Shown in pieces: positions 15,187-22,249 of a stretch of 22,249 bases of DNA. The translations under genes and the position numbers were made by a program. The notes under the pieces are model-generated. The model was not told where the DNA came from. It ran no database searches and saw only the letters and a list, made by a program, of their open reading frames with translations. Source of the stretch: Chitinophagaceae bacterium UBA4857 (GTDB lineage Bacteria; Bacteroidota; Bacteroidia; Chitinophagales; Chitinophagaceae); NCBI GenBank assembly GCA_002399735.1, contig DHEF01000003.1:1-22249 (forward strand), read 5' to 3'. Positions within the stretch are counted from its first letter, which is position 1. Each line of letters begins with the position of its first letter.

Positions 15187-16701
15187 TTATGCATTATCTG
15201 CTTCGCTTTCTTCTACCTTGGTAATTTTTAAAATATTTGTTGGTCTGTGTTCGTGTACAGGCGTGCTACCGGTATTAACTACCAGGTCGCCGGTTTTTAC
15301 AAAACCACGTTCTTTTAAAATTTCAATCTGATCGTAAAAAATTTCATCCAAACTGTTTTCTTCATCATAATAAAATGCACGTACACCCCAACTTAATGCA
15401 AGCTGATTTACCAGATGTTTACGTTTGGTAAAAATGTACAAAGGTGCTTTAGGGCGATAACTACTTAGCATAAAACCAGTGTAGCCGCTTTGGGTCATAC
15501 CAATTAATGCATTGGCCGAAATATCGCTGGCTATTTTACAAGCGTTGTAACAAATGGCATCGCTAAGGAATGATGGTGAGTGAGATTGCGGACGCAAGTC
15601 TTCCTCACGATCGTAACGGTACTCTGTGTTCTCAACTTCTAAAATTATTTTGCGCATGGTTTCAACCACCAGGTGCGGGTGTTTACCGGTTGCCGTTTCG
15701 CCACTTAACATTACAGCATCGGCACCTTCTAACACAGCGTTAGCAACGTCGGTAATTTCGCTACGGTTTGGTTTTACACGATCAATCATGCTTTCCATCA
15801 TTTGCGTAGCAACAATAACCGGCTTACCACGGTGGATACATTTGCGTATAATATCACGTTGAGCCATGGGCACTTTTTCTACCGGTAACTCAACGCCCAA
15901 ATCGCCACGGGCAACCATTACACCGTCTGATTCGACAACTATATTACGTAAATCAGCTAAGGCTGATGGCATTTCAATTTTTGCCATCACTTTTATGTTG
16001 CTGTTTCTTTCTTTTACTAATTTTTTTAAATTAACAATATCCTCGGCACGACGAACGAATGAAAGAGCCAGCCAATCAAGATCCTGTGTCATGATGAATT
16101 CAAAATCCTCAAAGTCTTTGGTAGTCATTGCGGGTAATGATATAGCAGTATCGGGCAGGTTAACCCCTTTTTTGGGTAATAAAATACCACCATAGGTTAC
16201 CTGTACTTTTATGTCACCGGCAGGTGTAATATCTACTACCAATACTTCCAACTTACCATCATCAATCATTATTTTTTCACCTACTTTAACATCGTTGTGC
16301 AGGTTAGGGTAGGAGATGTAGATTTTTTCTTTTGTACCTACTACTTTTTCGGTAGAGGTAAAAGTTAAAATGTCGCCCGGTTCAATAGGTAAGGCTCCGT
16401 TTTCAATTTCGCCTACACGTAATTTAGGGCCTTGTAAATCGGCCAATATAGCTACTGTGTATGGTTGTGTGGCATTAATTTTTTTAATATGCTGAATTAT
16501 TTCGGCTTTGTTTTCGTGTGTACCATGCGAAAAATTTAAACGAAAAACATTTACACCGGTATGGGCCAGTTCTAATAACTTTTCGTATGTATCGCAAGCC
16601 GGACCTACAGTGGCTACTATCTTTGTTCGGTGAACTCTATGCGCTAATCCCGCATTTTTGTCCAGTTCCTTGTGATAATACTTTGAAGCTTTTTGTGTCA
16701 T
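15187..16701 (-). CDS. pyk: Pyruvate kinase
   Basis: Pyruvate kinase transfers phosphate from phosphoenolpyruvate to ADP. The active-site elements are present: TKIVATVGPA (residues 26-35), the loop NVFRLNFSHG with Arg54, Asn56 and Ser58, the Mg/K-binding IMAKIEMP-type strand (KVMAKIEMPSAL), MVARGDLGVELP and ATQMMESMI. The C-terminal allosteric domain ends with VNTGSTPVHEHRPTNILKI, which keeps the family's GSTP turn. The length of 504 residues includes a short N-terminal extension of about 22 residues before the first strand, with no internal methionine that would give a shorter start. It follows pfkA by 48 bp, so the two irreversible steps of glycolysis are co-transcribed, and a terminator follows directly. 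Confidence 0.97.
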   Translation of the reverse strand: MTQKASKYYHKELDKNAGLAHRVHRTKIVATVGPACDTYEKLLELAHTGVNVFRLNFSHGTHENKAEIIQHIKKINATQPYTVAILADLQGPKLRVGEIENGALPIEPGDILTFTSTEKVVGTKEKIYISYPNLHNDVKVGEKIMIDDGKLEVLVVDITPAGDIKVQVTYGGILLPKKGVNLPDTAISLPAMTTKDFEDFEFIMTQDLDWLALSFVRRAEDIVNLKKLVKERNSNIKVMAKIEMPSALADLRNIVVESDGVMVARGDLGVELPVEKVPMAQRDIIRKCIHRGKPVIVATQMMESMIDRVKPNRSEITDVANAVLEGADAVMLSGETATGKHPHLVVETMRKIILEVENTEYRYDREEDLRPQSHSPSFLSDAICYNACKIASDISANALIGMTQSGYTGFMLSSYRPKAPLYIFTKRKHLVNQLALSWGVRAFYYDEENSLDEIFYDQIEILKERGFVKTGDLVVNTGSTPVHEHRPTNILKITKVEESEADNA

Positions 16702-16749
16702 TGTGTTGTTTTTATAATCAGAGCAATGAAAAAATACAGTTTAAGAAAA

Positions 16750-17745
16750 TTAGCTGGCCAAAATTTTTACAATTTTCATCCATTCCTGACCAATCTTGTG
16801 TTTTTCTTTTACGGCTTTATCAAGCGGGGTGTAGTGTATTTTGTTATTTATAACACCCACCATTACATTTTTACGTCCTAATAGCAAACTTTCTACGGCA
16901 TAATAACCCATGTGGCTGGCTACTAAACGGTCTTCGCAGGTTGGCGATCCGCCACGTTGTATATGACCTAAAACGGCAACCCTAACATCGGCCTTCGGTA
17001 ATCTTTCTCTTATTACTTTAGCTACTTCATCGGCACCGCCAATAACATCGCCTTCGGCAACAACAATAAGGTTAACCAGTTTTTGTCTTTTTTCTTTTTC
17101 GGTAAGGCTGTGTATAATTGCCTCAATATCGGTTTTGGTTTCCGGTATTAAAATGTTTTCGGCACCGGTTGCAATACCACTATGCAAGGCAATATAACCC
17201 GCATCACGGCCCATTACTTCTACAATAAAAATACGGTCATGGGCATCCATGGTGTCACGTATTTTATCAATAGCTTGTACGGCAGTGTTAACGGCAGTAT
17301 CAAAACCAATGGTTACTTCGGTACCGGCCATATCACGGTCAATAGTACCCGGTACACCAATACAAGGAATATCGTATTCGTTGCTAAATTTTTGTGCGCC
17401 TCTAAAACTACCGTCACCACCTATAATTACCAGGCCTTCAATACCTCTTTTTTGTAAGTTTTCAAAAGCTTTTTTGCGGCCTTCGGGTTCAAAAAATTCC
17501 TTACAACGTGCTGTTTTTAAAATAGTTCCGCCGCGTTGAATAATGTTTGCTACCGAACGAGAATCCATGCTAAAAATATCATCCTCGTACATACCTTGGT
17601 AACCACGCATAATGCCAAACACTTCTAAGCCATGGTAAAGGCCTGTCCTCACTACTGCACGTACAGCAGCGTTCATACCCGGCGAGTCGCCGCCGGATGT
17701 TAATACGCCAATTTTTTTGATGTTGGCGCCTAACTTATTTGTCAT
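16750..17745 (-). CDS. pfkA: 6-phosphofructokinase (ATP-dependent)
   Basis: PfkA phosphorylates fructose-6-phosphate to fructose-1,6-bisphosphate. The ATP site is seen in GVLTSGGDSPGMNAAVRAVV (residues 13-32) and GGDGSFRGA (residues 109-117). The catalytic aspartate is Asp136 in PGTIDRD, and the sugar-phosphate site is in EVMGRDAGYIA and LGHIQRGGSPT. At 331 residues it is full length. One detail differs from most relatives: the residue after the catalytic TID is Arg137 where Asn is usual. It begins an operon with pyk and has a TACATTTG promoter box 52 bp upstream. Confidence 0.97.
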   Translation of the reverse strand: MTNKLGANIKKIGVLTSGGDSPGMNAAVRAVVRTGLYHGLEVFGIMRGYQGMYEDDIFSMDSRSVANIIQRGGTILKTARCKEFFEPEGRKKAFENLQKRGIEGLVIIGGDGSFRGAQKFSNEYDIPCIGVPGTIDRDMAGTEVTIGFDTAVNTAVQAIDKIRDTMDAHDRIFIVEVMGRDAGYIALHSGIATGAENILIPETKTDIEAIIHSLTEKEKRQKLVNLIVVAEGDVIGGADEVAKVIRERLPKADVRVAVLGHIQRGGSPTCEDRLVASHMGYYAVESLLLGRKNVMVGVINNKIHYTPLDKAVKEKHKIGQEWMKIVKILAS

Positions 17746-17796
17746 AAAATAAAATTATTGTAGTATAGCTTTTTGTTTTCCAACTTTCGTAAGTCC

Positions 17797-17804
17797 CAAA
17801 TGTA
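17797..17804 (-). promoter_or_regulatory. Promoter -7 box for pfkA-pyk
   Basis: On the minus strand these bases read TACATTTG, an exact match to TAnnTTTG. The box is 51 bp from the pfkA ATG and lies between the DUF4251 terminator and the gene. A clear -33 TTTG is missing. Confidence 0.5.
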
Positions 17805-17862
17805 AGATTTTGTGGGGACTATGTGTGGTTGTAACACTAACATTATGTGAACAAAATAAAAA

Positions 17863-17888
17863 AACACACTAATGAGTGTTAGTGTGTT
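17863..17888 (-). terminator. Terminator after the DUF4251 gene
   Basis: A 10-bp stem AACACACTAA (17863-17872) with TTAGTGTGTT (17879-17888) has a 6-base loop. On the minus strand it is followed by a run of T (complement of the A-run at 17856-17864). It is 60 bp after the DUF4251 stop codon and upstream of the pfkA promoter box, so it isolates the two units. Confidence 0.85.
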
Positions 17889-17948
17889 GGCGCAGTAAGT
17901 ACTGCTAATTACGTGTAATGTGACACTAAATCCCTTATTAATATACTA

Positions 17949-18452
17949 TTAAAAAGCTTTTTTATTACGTTCTTTTCCTTCCACAATGTAGCCCGAAAAA
18001 CTAATCGGGTCTTTATGTGTTTGCGATACGTTTAAGGTTGCCTGACCATTATCAAAAATTTCTAAGCGCATGGACGATATACCATTTACATCTTTAGGAT
18101 CAATATTAATGGTCCATTTACCTTTTTTTGTTTTACCCTTTGTATCGTAATCAAATTTTGTAGATGTAAATTTTATACCACCTTCCATGGGGTTTACTGG
18201 TGCCTGAAAAGCACGGCCAAAATAGGGTAGAAAAGCAATAAGCGTATCTGGCGTAACCACAAAATCAAACTCAGGTGTAAGTAACCTGGTGCCGCCACGC
18301 ATAGGTAAGGCTTGTTGGGCAACAAAAATGTAATTTTTTTCATCCACAATGCGGGTGTTGGTCGCTTTATCTTCCGTTTGCGCTGTAACAGCGTTTATGC
18401 CGGAAAATGCCACCATTGCCATACAAAACAGGTATATAAAAAACTTTTTCAT
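17949..18452 (-). CDS. DUF4251 family exported protein
   Basis: This 167-residue protein has a signal peptide (MKKFFIYLFCMAMVAFSGIN, cleavage near AVTAQ at residue 25) and the hallmarks of DUF4251: YIFVAQQALPMRGGTR near residue 41, LLTPEFDFVVTPD, the signature LPYFGRAF (residues 75-82) and a GGIKF segment. The family is found in Bacteroidota and has no established function; members are periplasmic or outer-membrane associated small beta proteins. There is no lipobox cysteine after the signal peptide, so it is not a typical lipoprotein. It is a single-gene unit with its own terminator. Confidence 0.85.
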   Translation of the reverse strand: MKKFFIYLFCMAMVAFSGINAVTAQTEDKATNTRIVDEKNYIFVAQQALPMRGGTRLLTPEFDFVVTPDTLIAFLPYFGRAFQAPVNPMEGGIKFTSTKFDYDTKGKTKKGKWTINIDPKDVNGISSMRLEIFDNGQATLNVSQTHKDPISFSGYIVEGKERNKKAF

Positions 18453-18601
18453 ATCTTTTTTATTTATACCTGTATAATTTCATAAAGTATGCCAAAGCGG
18501 GTTAATTATGCAGGCATAAAGACTTAAATAACATGTCTGTTTGTTAAAATTTCGGGGTTTTATTTTTTGTTTACCAGCTGTAGTTCCCAGATTGAACTTT
18601 A

Positions 18602-18651
18602 CTTGCGTCGCACACTGCATCGTTCTGTTTTCTAATCAGCATCGTGGTATG
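18602..18651. repeat. Dispersed repeat copy B (CTTGCGTCGCAC family)
   Basis: CTTGCGTCGCAC at 18602-18613 is identical to 3488-3499, and the following CAGCATC near 18638-18644 recalls the CAGCATC of copy A. The flanking bases are only loosely alike. It is in the 233-bp spacer between the DUF4251 gene and the TonB-like gene. No gene is seen in that spacer. Confidence 0.45.
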
Positions 18652-18685
18652 CGGTAGTCGTTTTTTTATTCAGTAAAGCTAACAA

Positions 18686-19369
18686 TTACTTCGTGGTTGT
18701 CGGGAGTAATTTGGCTTCAATACTATGTGTACTTAGTGTTCTATTTTTCTTTGTATCTGTTAATGTAAAAATAACCCTTTCATCAGGTTTATTTACTTTA
18801 ACAATATAGGTGTTATCCCCCGTGGATTTAATAGTCGCATTTTTTGAAACTGTGACCTGAAGATTCTCTGTTTTTATTTTATGCGCAGTTACTGTAACCG
18901 GGTTATCAATGCCAACGTATAAGGTATATGGTGTAGCCGTAGTAACATCATAACCATCAACTTCTGTAAAAAATGTTATGGGCTGTTTTCTGTAAGCTTT
19001 TACTAATTTACCTCCCATCATCGTGGCAGGCTCCCAATCTCCTGATTTTTTTAATACTCTAATTACTTCCTGCTCCATACCATAGCCCCATTTGGTTAAA
19101 GCTTTAAACTCAGACGCCTTTCCTTCTTTATCAACTATAAATTGTACTTGTACAGTATATCTTCCTGCCGGTGCTCCATTATCAACCGGAACAGATGCAT
19201 TCAAATTAGCTCTTAAAAAGTTTTCCCAAGCTTTTGGTCCCCCTGGAAATTTAGCTTCTTTTTCCAATTTTAATAAAGAGTCGCTTATTGTTACTTCTTG
19301 TTTATCCTGCGCATAAACATTGGATAGTGATAGTAATAGCAGACAAAAAAATGTAATACGAGTACACAT
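18686..19369 (-). CDS. Exported TonB-C / GldM-C-like fusion protein
   Basis: A cleavable signal peptide (MCTRITFFCLLLLSLSNVYA, residues 1-20) leads into a TonB C-terminal-type domain at about residues 40-134. The domain shows the Bacteroidota form KFPGGPKAWENFLRAN, VQVQFIVDKEGKASEFK and DWEPATMMGGKLVKAYRK. A second beta domain at about 146-223 (TLYVGIDNPVTVTAHKI, TGDNTYIVKV) resembles the repeats near the C-terminus of GldM, a periplasmic part of the T9SS and gliding motor. TonB normally has an uncleaved membrane anchor and a long Pro-rich linker; both are missing, so it probably acts as a soluble periplasmic or secreted protein. It starts 33 bp after the hisH stop codon on the same strand and may be co-transcribed, though a functional tie with histidine synthesis is not apparent. 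The GldM relation is my reading of the motif and is less sure than the TonB part. Confidence 0.75.
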   Translation of the reverse strand: MCTRITFFCLLLLSLSNVYAQDKQEVTISDSLLKLEKEAKFPGGPKAWENFLRANLNASVPVDNGAPAGRYTVQVQFIVDKEGKASEFKALTKWGYGMEQEVIRVLKKSGDWEPATMMGGKLVKAYRKQPITFFTEVDGYDVTTATPYTLYVGIDNPVTVTAHKIKTENLQVTVSKNATIKSTGDNTYIVKVNKPDERVIFTLTDTKKNRTLSTHSIEAKLLPTTTK

Positions 19370-19402
19370 GGTTTAATGTTTAAAGTATTATAAAAGTACA
19401 AA

Positions 19403-19987
19403 TTAAAGCTTCAAAAAATTATCCAAAATCCTTTCACCCACAACAGCACTTTTTTCTGCGTGAAACTGCACCCCAAAAAAGTTTTTGTTACGAATGGCAG
19501 CGGCGTATTCGTGTACGTAATTACCGGTGGCAATGGTATAGTCGCTATGCTCTGCATAATAACTGTGTACGTTGTAAATAAAACTTTGCTCGGATACTCC
19601 GGTAAATAAAGGCTGTTGTAAATTATAAATAGTATTCCAACCTACCTGCGGTACTTTTTCGGTGGTACTGATAAACTTTTTTACATTAATAGGTATAATG
19701 CCTAAACAGTCCGTGTTATTTTCCTCAGAATAATTACACAATAATTGCATGCCCAAACAAATACCCAACACAGGTTGTTGCAACGCAGTAATTACTTTAT
19801 CTAAATTTCGTTCCTGTAAATAATTCATGGCCGTGCTGGCTTCACCCACACCGGGAAAAATAACTTTATCTGCTGCTTGTATAGTAGCGGGGTTATCGCT
19901 AATAACCGGGGTAATGCCCAAGCGTTGTAAGGCAAAACTTACAGATTGCGTATTGCCGGCATTGTATTGTATAATAACTACATTCAT
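19403..19987 (-). CDS. hisH: Imidazole glycerol phosphate synthase, glutaminase subunit
   Basis: HisH releases ammonia from glutamine for HisF, which joins it to PRFAR in histidine synthesis. The class I amidotransferase triad is complete: Cys77 in GICLGMQ, His176 and Glu178 in VQFHAEKS. The oxyanion strand PGVGEA (residues 45-50) is the form used by HisH. In most relatives the last motif reads FHPEKS; here Pro is Ala. At 194 residues it is full length. It starts 3 bp after hisB, so translation is coupled. Its partner hisF and the related hisA do not follow; instead a TonB-like gene does. Confidence 0.96.
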   Translation of the reverse strand: MNVVIIQYNAGNTQSVSFALQRLGITPVISDNPATIQAADKVIFPGVGEASTAMNYLQERNLDKVITALQQPVLGICLGMQLLCNYSEENNTDCLGIIPINVKKFISTTEKVPQVGWNTIYNLQQPLFTGVSEQSFIYNVHSYYAEHSDYTIATGNYVHEYAAAIRNKNFFGVQFHAEKSAVVGERILDNFLKL

Positions 19988-19990
19988 AAT

Positions 19991-21130
19991 TTATAACATT
20001 CCTTTGGTGCTAGGCAATTGCATATTGGTACTGTCACGTTTAACAGCTGCTTTAATGGCTTTAGCTAAGGCTTTAAATATGGCTTCTATTTTATGGTGTT
20101 CATTATCGCCTTCGGCTTTAATGTTCAGGTTAAGTTTGGCAGCATCGCTAAACGATTTAAAAAAGTGATAAAACATTTCTGTTGGCATATCACCAATTTT
20201 TTCTCTTTTAAAATCTGCTTCCCAAACAATCCAGCTACGGCCACCAAAATCAATAGCAACTTGAGCCAAACAATCATCCATAGGTAATACAAAAGCATAA
20301 CGACCAATGCCTAATTTATTGCCTAATGCTTTGGCAATGGCTTCGCCTAAGGCAATGCCCGTATCTTCAATAGTATGGTGTTCGTCAATATGTAAATCGC
20401 CTTTGGTTACAATGGTTAAATCTATACCGCTATGACGGCCCACCTGATCTAACATATGGTCAAAAAAAGCAAGTCCGGTACTGATATTTGTTTTGCCGGT
20501 ACCATCCAAGTTTATATCAATACTAATCTTGGTTTCGTTGGTATTACGTTCGTGATGAACAATACGTTGCCCCAATTTTAAAAACTCGTAAATGTCTTTC
20601 CAGCTAAGGGTTTCTAAAGCAATGGTATCTTGCAAAGCAGCAATACTATCTTGTATTTCGGCACCACCCAATGCGGCATCTTCTTTTATCCAGATAGCTT
20701 TACTACCCAAGTTTTTGGCTAACTGTACATCCGTAATTCTATCGCCAATTACATAGGAGTTGGCCATGTCATAATCCGGATTGTTTAAATAATCTACCAA
20801 CATACCGGTACCGGGTTTACGGGTAGGTGCATTATCAGCCGGGAAAGTTTTATCAATATAAACTGCTTCAAAAAAAATATCTTCAGCCTCTAAACTTTTC
20901 ATTACAAAATTATGCACGGGCCAAAAAGTATCTTCCGGAAATTGTGCAGTGCCTAAACCATCCTGATTGGTTACCATTACTAACTCATAATCCAGCTCCT
21001 GCGCTATTTTACGCATCCAGGTAAACATACCGGGATAAAATTTTAGTTTTTCAAAACTATCCAATTGGTAATCGGGTGGGGCTTCGCAAATTAAAGTGCC
21101 GTCACGGTCTATAAATAAAACTTTTTTCAT
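19991..21130 (-). CDS. hisB: Bifunctional histidinol-phosphatase / imidazoleglycerol-phosphate dehydratase
   Basis: The protein fuses two histidine enzymes. Residues 1-165 are a HAD phosphatase that dephosphorylates histidinol phosphate: Asp8 and Asp10 in FIDRDGTL, VTNQDGLG and the late motif VIGDRITDV. Residues of about 187-379 are the dehydratase, with the metal-binding HIDEHHTIED (residues 247-256), FFDHMLDQVGRHS and a second site NEHHKIEAIFKALA near the C-terminus. Length (379) is as in enterobacterial and Bacteroidota fusions. The zinc loop known in the E. coli phosphatase half is replaced by TFPADNAPTRKPG, which has no Cys or His. It lies 6 bp after hisC and 3 bp before hisH. Confidence 0.96.
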   Translation of the reverse strand: MKKVLFIDRDGTLICEAPPDYQLDSFEKLKFYPGMFTWMRKIAQELDYELVMVTNQDGLGTAQFPEDTFWPVHNFVMKSLEAEDIFFEAVYIDKTFPADNAPTRKPGTGMLVDYLNNPDYDMANSYVIGDRITDVQLAKNLGSKAIWIKEDAALGGAEIQDSIAALQDTIALETLSWKDIYEFLKLGQRIVHHERNTNETKISIDINLDGTGKTNISTGLAFFDHMLDQVGRHSGIDLTIVTKGDLHIDEHHTIEDTGIALGEAIAKALGNKLGIGRYAFVLPMDDCLAQVAIDFGGRSWIVWEADFKREKIGDMPTEMFYHFFKSFSDAAKLNLNIKAEGDNEHHKIEAIFKALAKAIKAAVKRDSTNMQLPSTKGML

Positions 21131-21136
21131 TTTGTA

Positions 21137-22198
21137 TTATGCGTATGTTTCTAATGCGTTAATAATGGTATTGTTTTCTTCGGGTGTGCCTACGGTAATG
21201 CGTAGGCAATTATCACACAAAATAACGGAAGAGCGGTTGCGAACAATAATACCTTTTTGTACCAGGTATTTAAAAATTTTATCTGCTTCCGTCATTTTGG
21301 CTAAAACAAAATTAGCATCGGAAGGATAAACCTGTGTTACCACCGCTAATTTGTTTAACTGTTCCTGTAGTTTTTCTTTTTCAGCAACGGTAATTTTTGT
21401 CCACTCGTTTACCTGCTGTACATTGTTTAATGCTTGTAAGACTAATTGTTGCGTATGCTCGCCAATATTGTAAGGGTATTTTACTTTGTTGAAGTAGTTG
21501 ATAATATCAGTACCAGCATAGGCCATACCTAATCTTAAACCCGCTAATCCCCATGCTTTTGATAATGTTTGTAACACTACCAGATTGGGATATTCTGTTA
21601 ACTCGGCTATAAAAGATTTTTGTCTGGAGAAATTAATATACGCTTCGTCAACCACCACTATGCCATCAAAGTTGTTGAGTAAAATTTCAATAGCATTACG
21701 GTTAATACTGTTACCGGTTGGGTTATTGGGCGAACAGATAAAAATCAACTTGGTATTTTCGTCAATGGCGTCGGCAATGCCTTGTACATCTAACTGAAAA
21801 TCGGTTTGCAGGTTTACTTTTTTTACCTGTACATTATTAACCTCGGCACATACTTCGTACATACCATAGGTTGGCGGGCAAATAATTATATTATCCAATG
21901 CGGGTTCGCAAAAAATGCGGAACAGTAAATCAATGGCTTCATCGCTGCCGTTGCCTAAAAAAATATTCTGTGCAGGCACACCTTTTATCTGGCTTAATTT
22001 CTCTTTCACCTGCCACTGCGATGGATCGGGGTAGCGATTGTAAGTAGCAGCATTTTCGCCTTGTACCGGTGAGCCCAATGCATTTTCATTGGCATCTACA
22101 AATACGGTGGCTTCGCCGGTAAACTCATGACGGGCCGATGAATAAGGTGCCATGCGTTGTATATTGTCTCGTACGAGGTTGTTGATATTGAAATCCAT
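21137..22198 (-). CDS. hisC: Histidinol-phosphate aminotransferase
   Basis: HisC moves an amino group from glutamate to imidazole acetol phosphate with pyridoxal phosphate. The PLP lysine is Lys214 in QTLSKAWGLAGLRLG, as expected for class II-like family I transferases. Supporting motifs are YPDPSQWQV, NGSDEAIDLL, CSPNNPTGN (residues 155-163), VVVDEAYINF with Asp184 and Tyr187, and the C-terminal RNRSS and CLRITVGT that bind the substrate phosphate or carboxylate. At 353 residues it is full length. It is the first his gene in the window; the operon may begin further upstream, since only about 50 bp of repeat DNA remains before the end. Confidence 0.97.
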   Translation of the reverse strand: MDFNINNLVRDNIQRMAPYSSARHEFTGEATVFVDANENALGSPVQGENAATYNRYPDPSQWQVKEKLSQIKGVPAQNIFLGNGSDEAIDLLFRIFCEPALDNIIICPPTYGMYEVCAEVNNVQVKKVNLQTDFQLDVQGIADAIDENTKLIFICSPNNPTGNSINRNAIEILLNNFDGIVVVDEAYINFSRQKSFIAELTEYPNLVVLQTLSKAWGLAGLRLGMAYAGTDIINYFNKVKYPYNIGEHTQQLVLQALNNVQQVNEWTKITVAEKEKLQEQLNKLAVVTQVYPSDANFVLAKMTEADKIFKYLVQKGIIVRNRSSVILCDNCLRITVGTPEENNTIINALETYA

Positions 22199-22203
22199 TG
22201 TTT

Positions 22204-22249
22204 AATTTGATAATTAGGTAATTAGATAATTAATTCAAGTTGCTAGTTA
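22204..22249. repeat. Right-end octamer repeats plus half-palindrome
   Basis: Four 8-bp units lie at 22204-22235 (AATTTGAT, AATTAGGT, AATTAGAT, AATTAATT), in the same strand orientation as those at the left end. Bases 22227-22248 are the exact reverse complement of 1-22. It is directly upstream of hisC, so it occupies the place where a promoter or operon neighbour would be expected. Confidence 0.8.

Noticed and set aside
15626..16195. Two plus-strand frames of 78 and 109 codons inside pyk
   Set aside because: Both are antisense to the conserved pyruvate kinase reading frame, whose motifs are intact; the frames arise from codon bias.
16702..16749. Separate promoter between pfkA and pyk
   Set aside because: The 48-bp gap has no TAnnTTTG box on the minus strand and no terminator, so co-transcription is simpler.
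17182..17539. Two overlapping plus-strand frames inside pfkA
   Set aside because: They are antisense to an intact phosphofructokinase gene and have no start signals.

Overview
The window is chromosomal DNA of a Bacteroidota bacterium, most likely from the Chitinophagaceae or a close relative. The evidence is low GC, A/T-rich intergenic spacers, Bacteroidota-type -7 promoter boxes (TAnnTTTG), almost no Shine-Dalgarno sequences, a secreted protein with a type IX secretion (T9SS) C-terminal sorting domain, a DUF4251 lipoprotein-like protein, a GldM-like domain, and the alternative GlmU family typical of this phylum. There is no phage, plasmid, insertion-sequence transposase, CRISPR array, rRNA or tRNA that I can see. 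The two ends carry the same 22-bp sequence in inverted orientation, so the window probably is a whole contig that broke in two copies of one palindromic repeat.

Layout. (1) 128-2927, plus strand: glgA and glgC, the ADP-glucose route to glycogen, closed by a strong terminator. (2) 3067-4216, minus strand: a VOC-fold protein and a small secreted or membrane-anchored hypothetical, separated by 421 bp of repeat-rich DNA. (3) 4217-4917: 701 bp without a clear gene, holding a good promoter and strong RNA hairpins. (4) 4918-7922, plus strand: a TPR protein, then comA (phosphosulfolactate synthase) and aroE, the last two spaced by 2 bp. (5) 8205-10163, plus strand: a BspA-like DUF285 surface protein with ten 25-residue repeats and a T9SS tail. 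(6) 14962-10356, minus strand: an operon of alternative glmU, tpiA, a GT4 glycosyltransferase and a Wzx-type flippase, bracketed by inverted copies of a dispersed two-block repeat. (7) 17745-15187, minus strand: a pfkA-pyk glycolytic operon with promoter box and terminator. (8) 18452-17949, minus strand: the DUF4251 protein with its own terminator. (9) 22198-18686, minus strand: hisC-hisB-hisH followed closely by an exported TonB-C/GldM-C fusion protein.

How it fits together. Most genes are core metabolism: storage polysaccharide (glgAC), glycolysis (pfkA, pyk, tpiA), amino-sugar activation feeding envelope glycan assembly and export (glmU-like, GT4, flippase), shikimate and histidine synthesis. 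Accessory interest lies in the C3-sulfonate enzyme ComA, the envelope proteins (BspA-like, TonB/GldM fusion, DUF4251), and the noncoding DNA, which carries at least four different repeat families plus a possible structured leader or small RNA upstream of the TPR gene. I did not find a defence system or an obvious new multi-gene machine. The best candidates for something undescribed are the TonB-C/GldM-C fusion, the structured region at 4463-4780 and the dispersed repeats.
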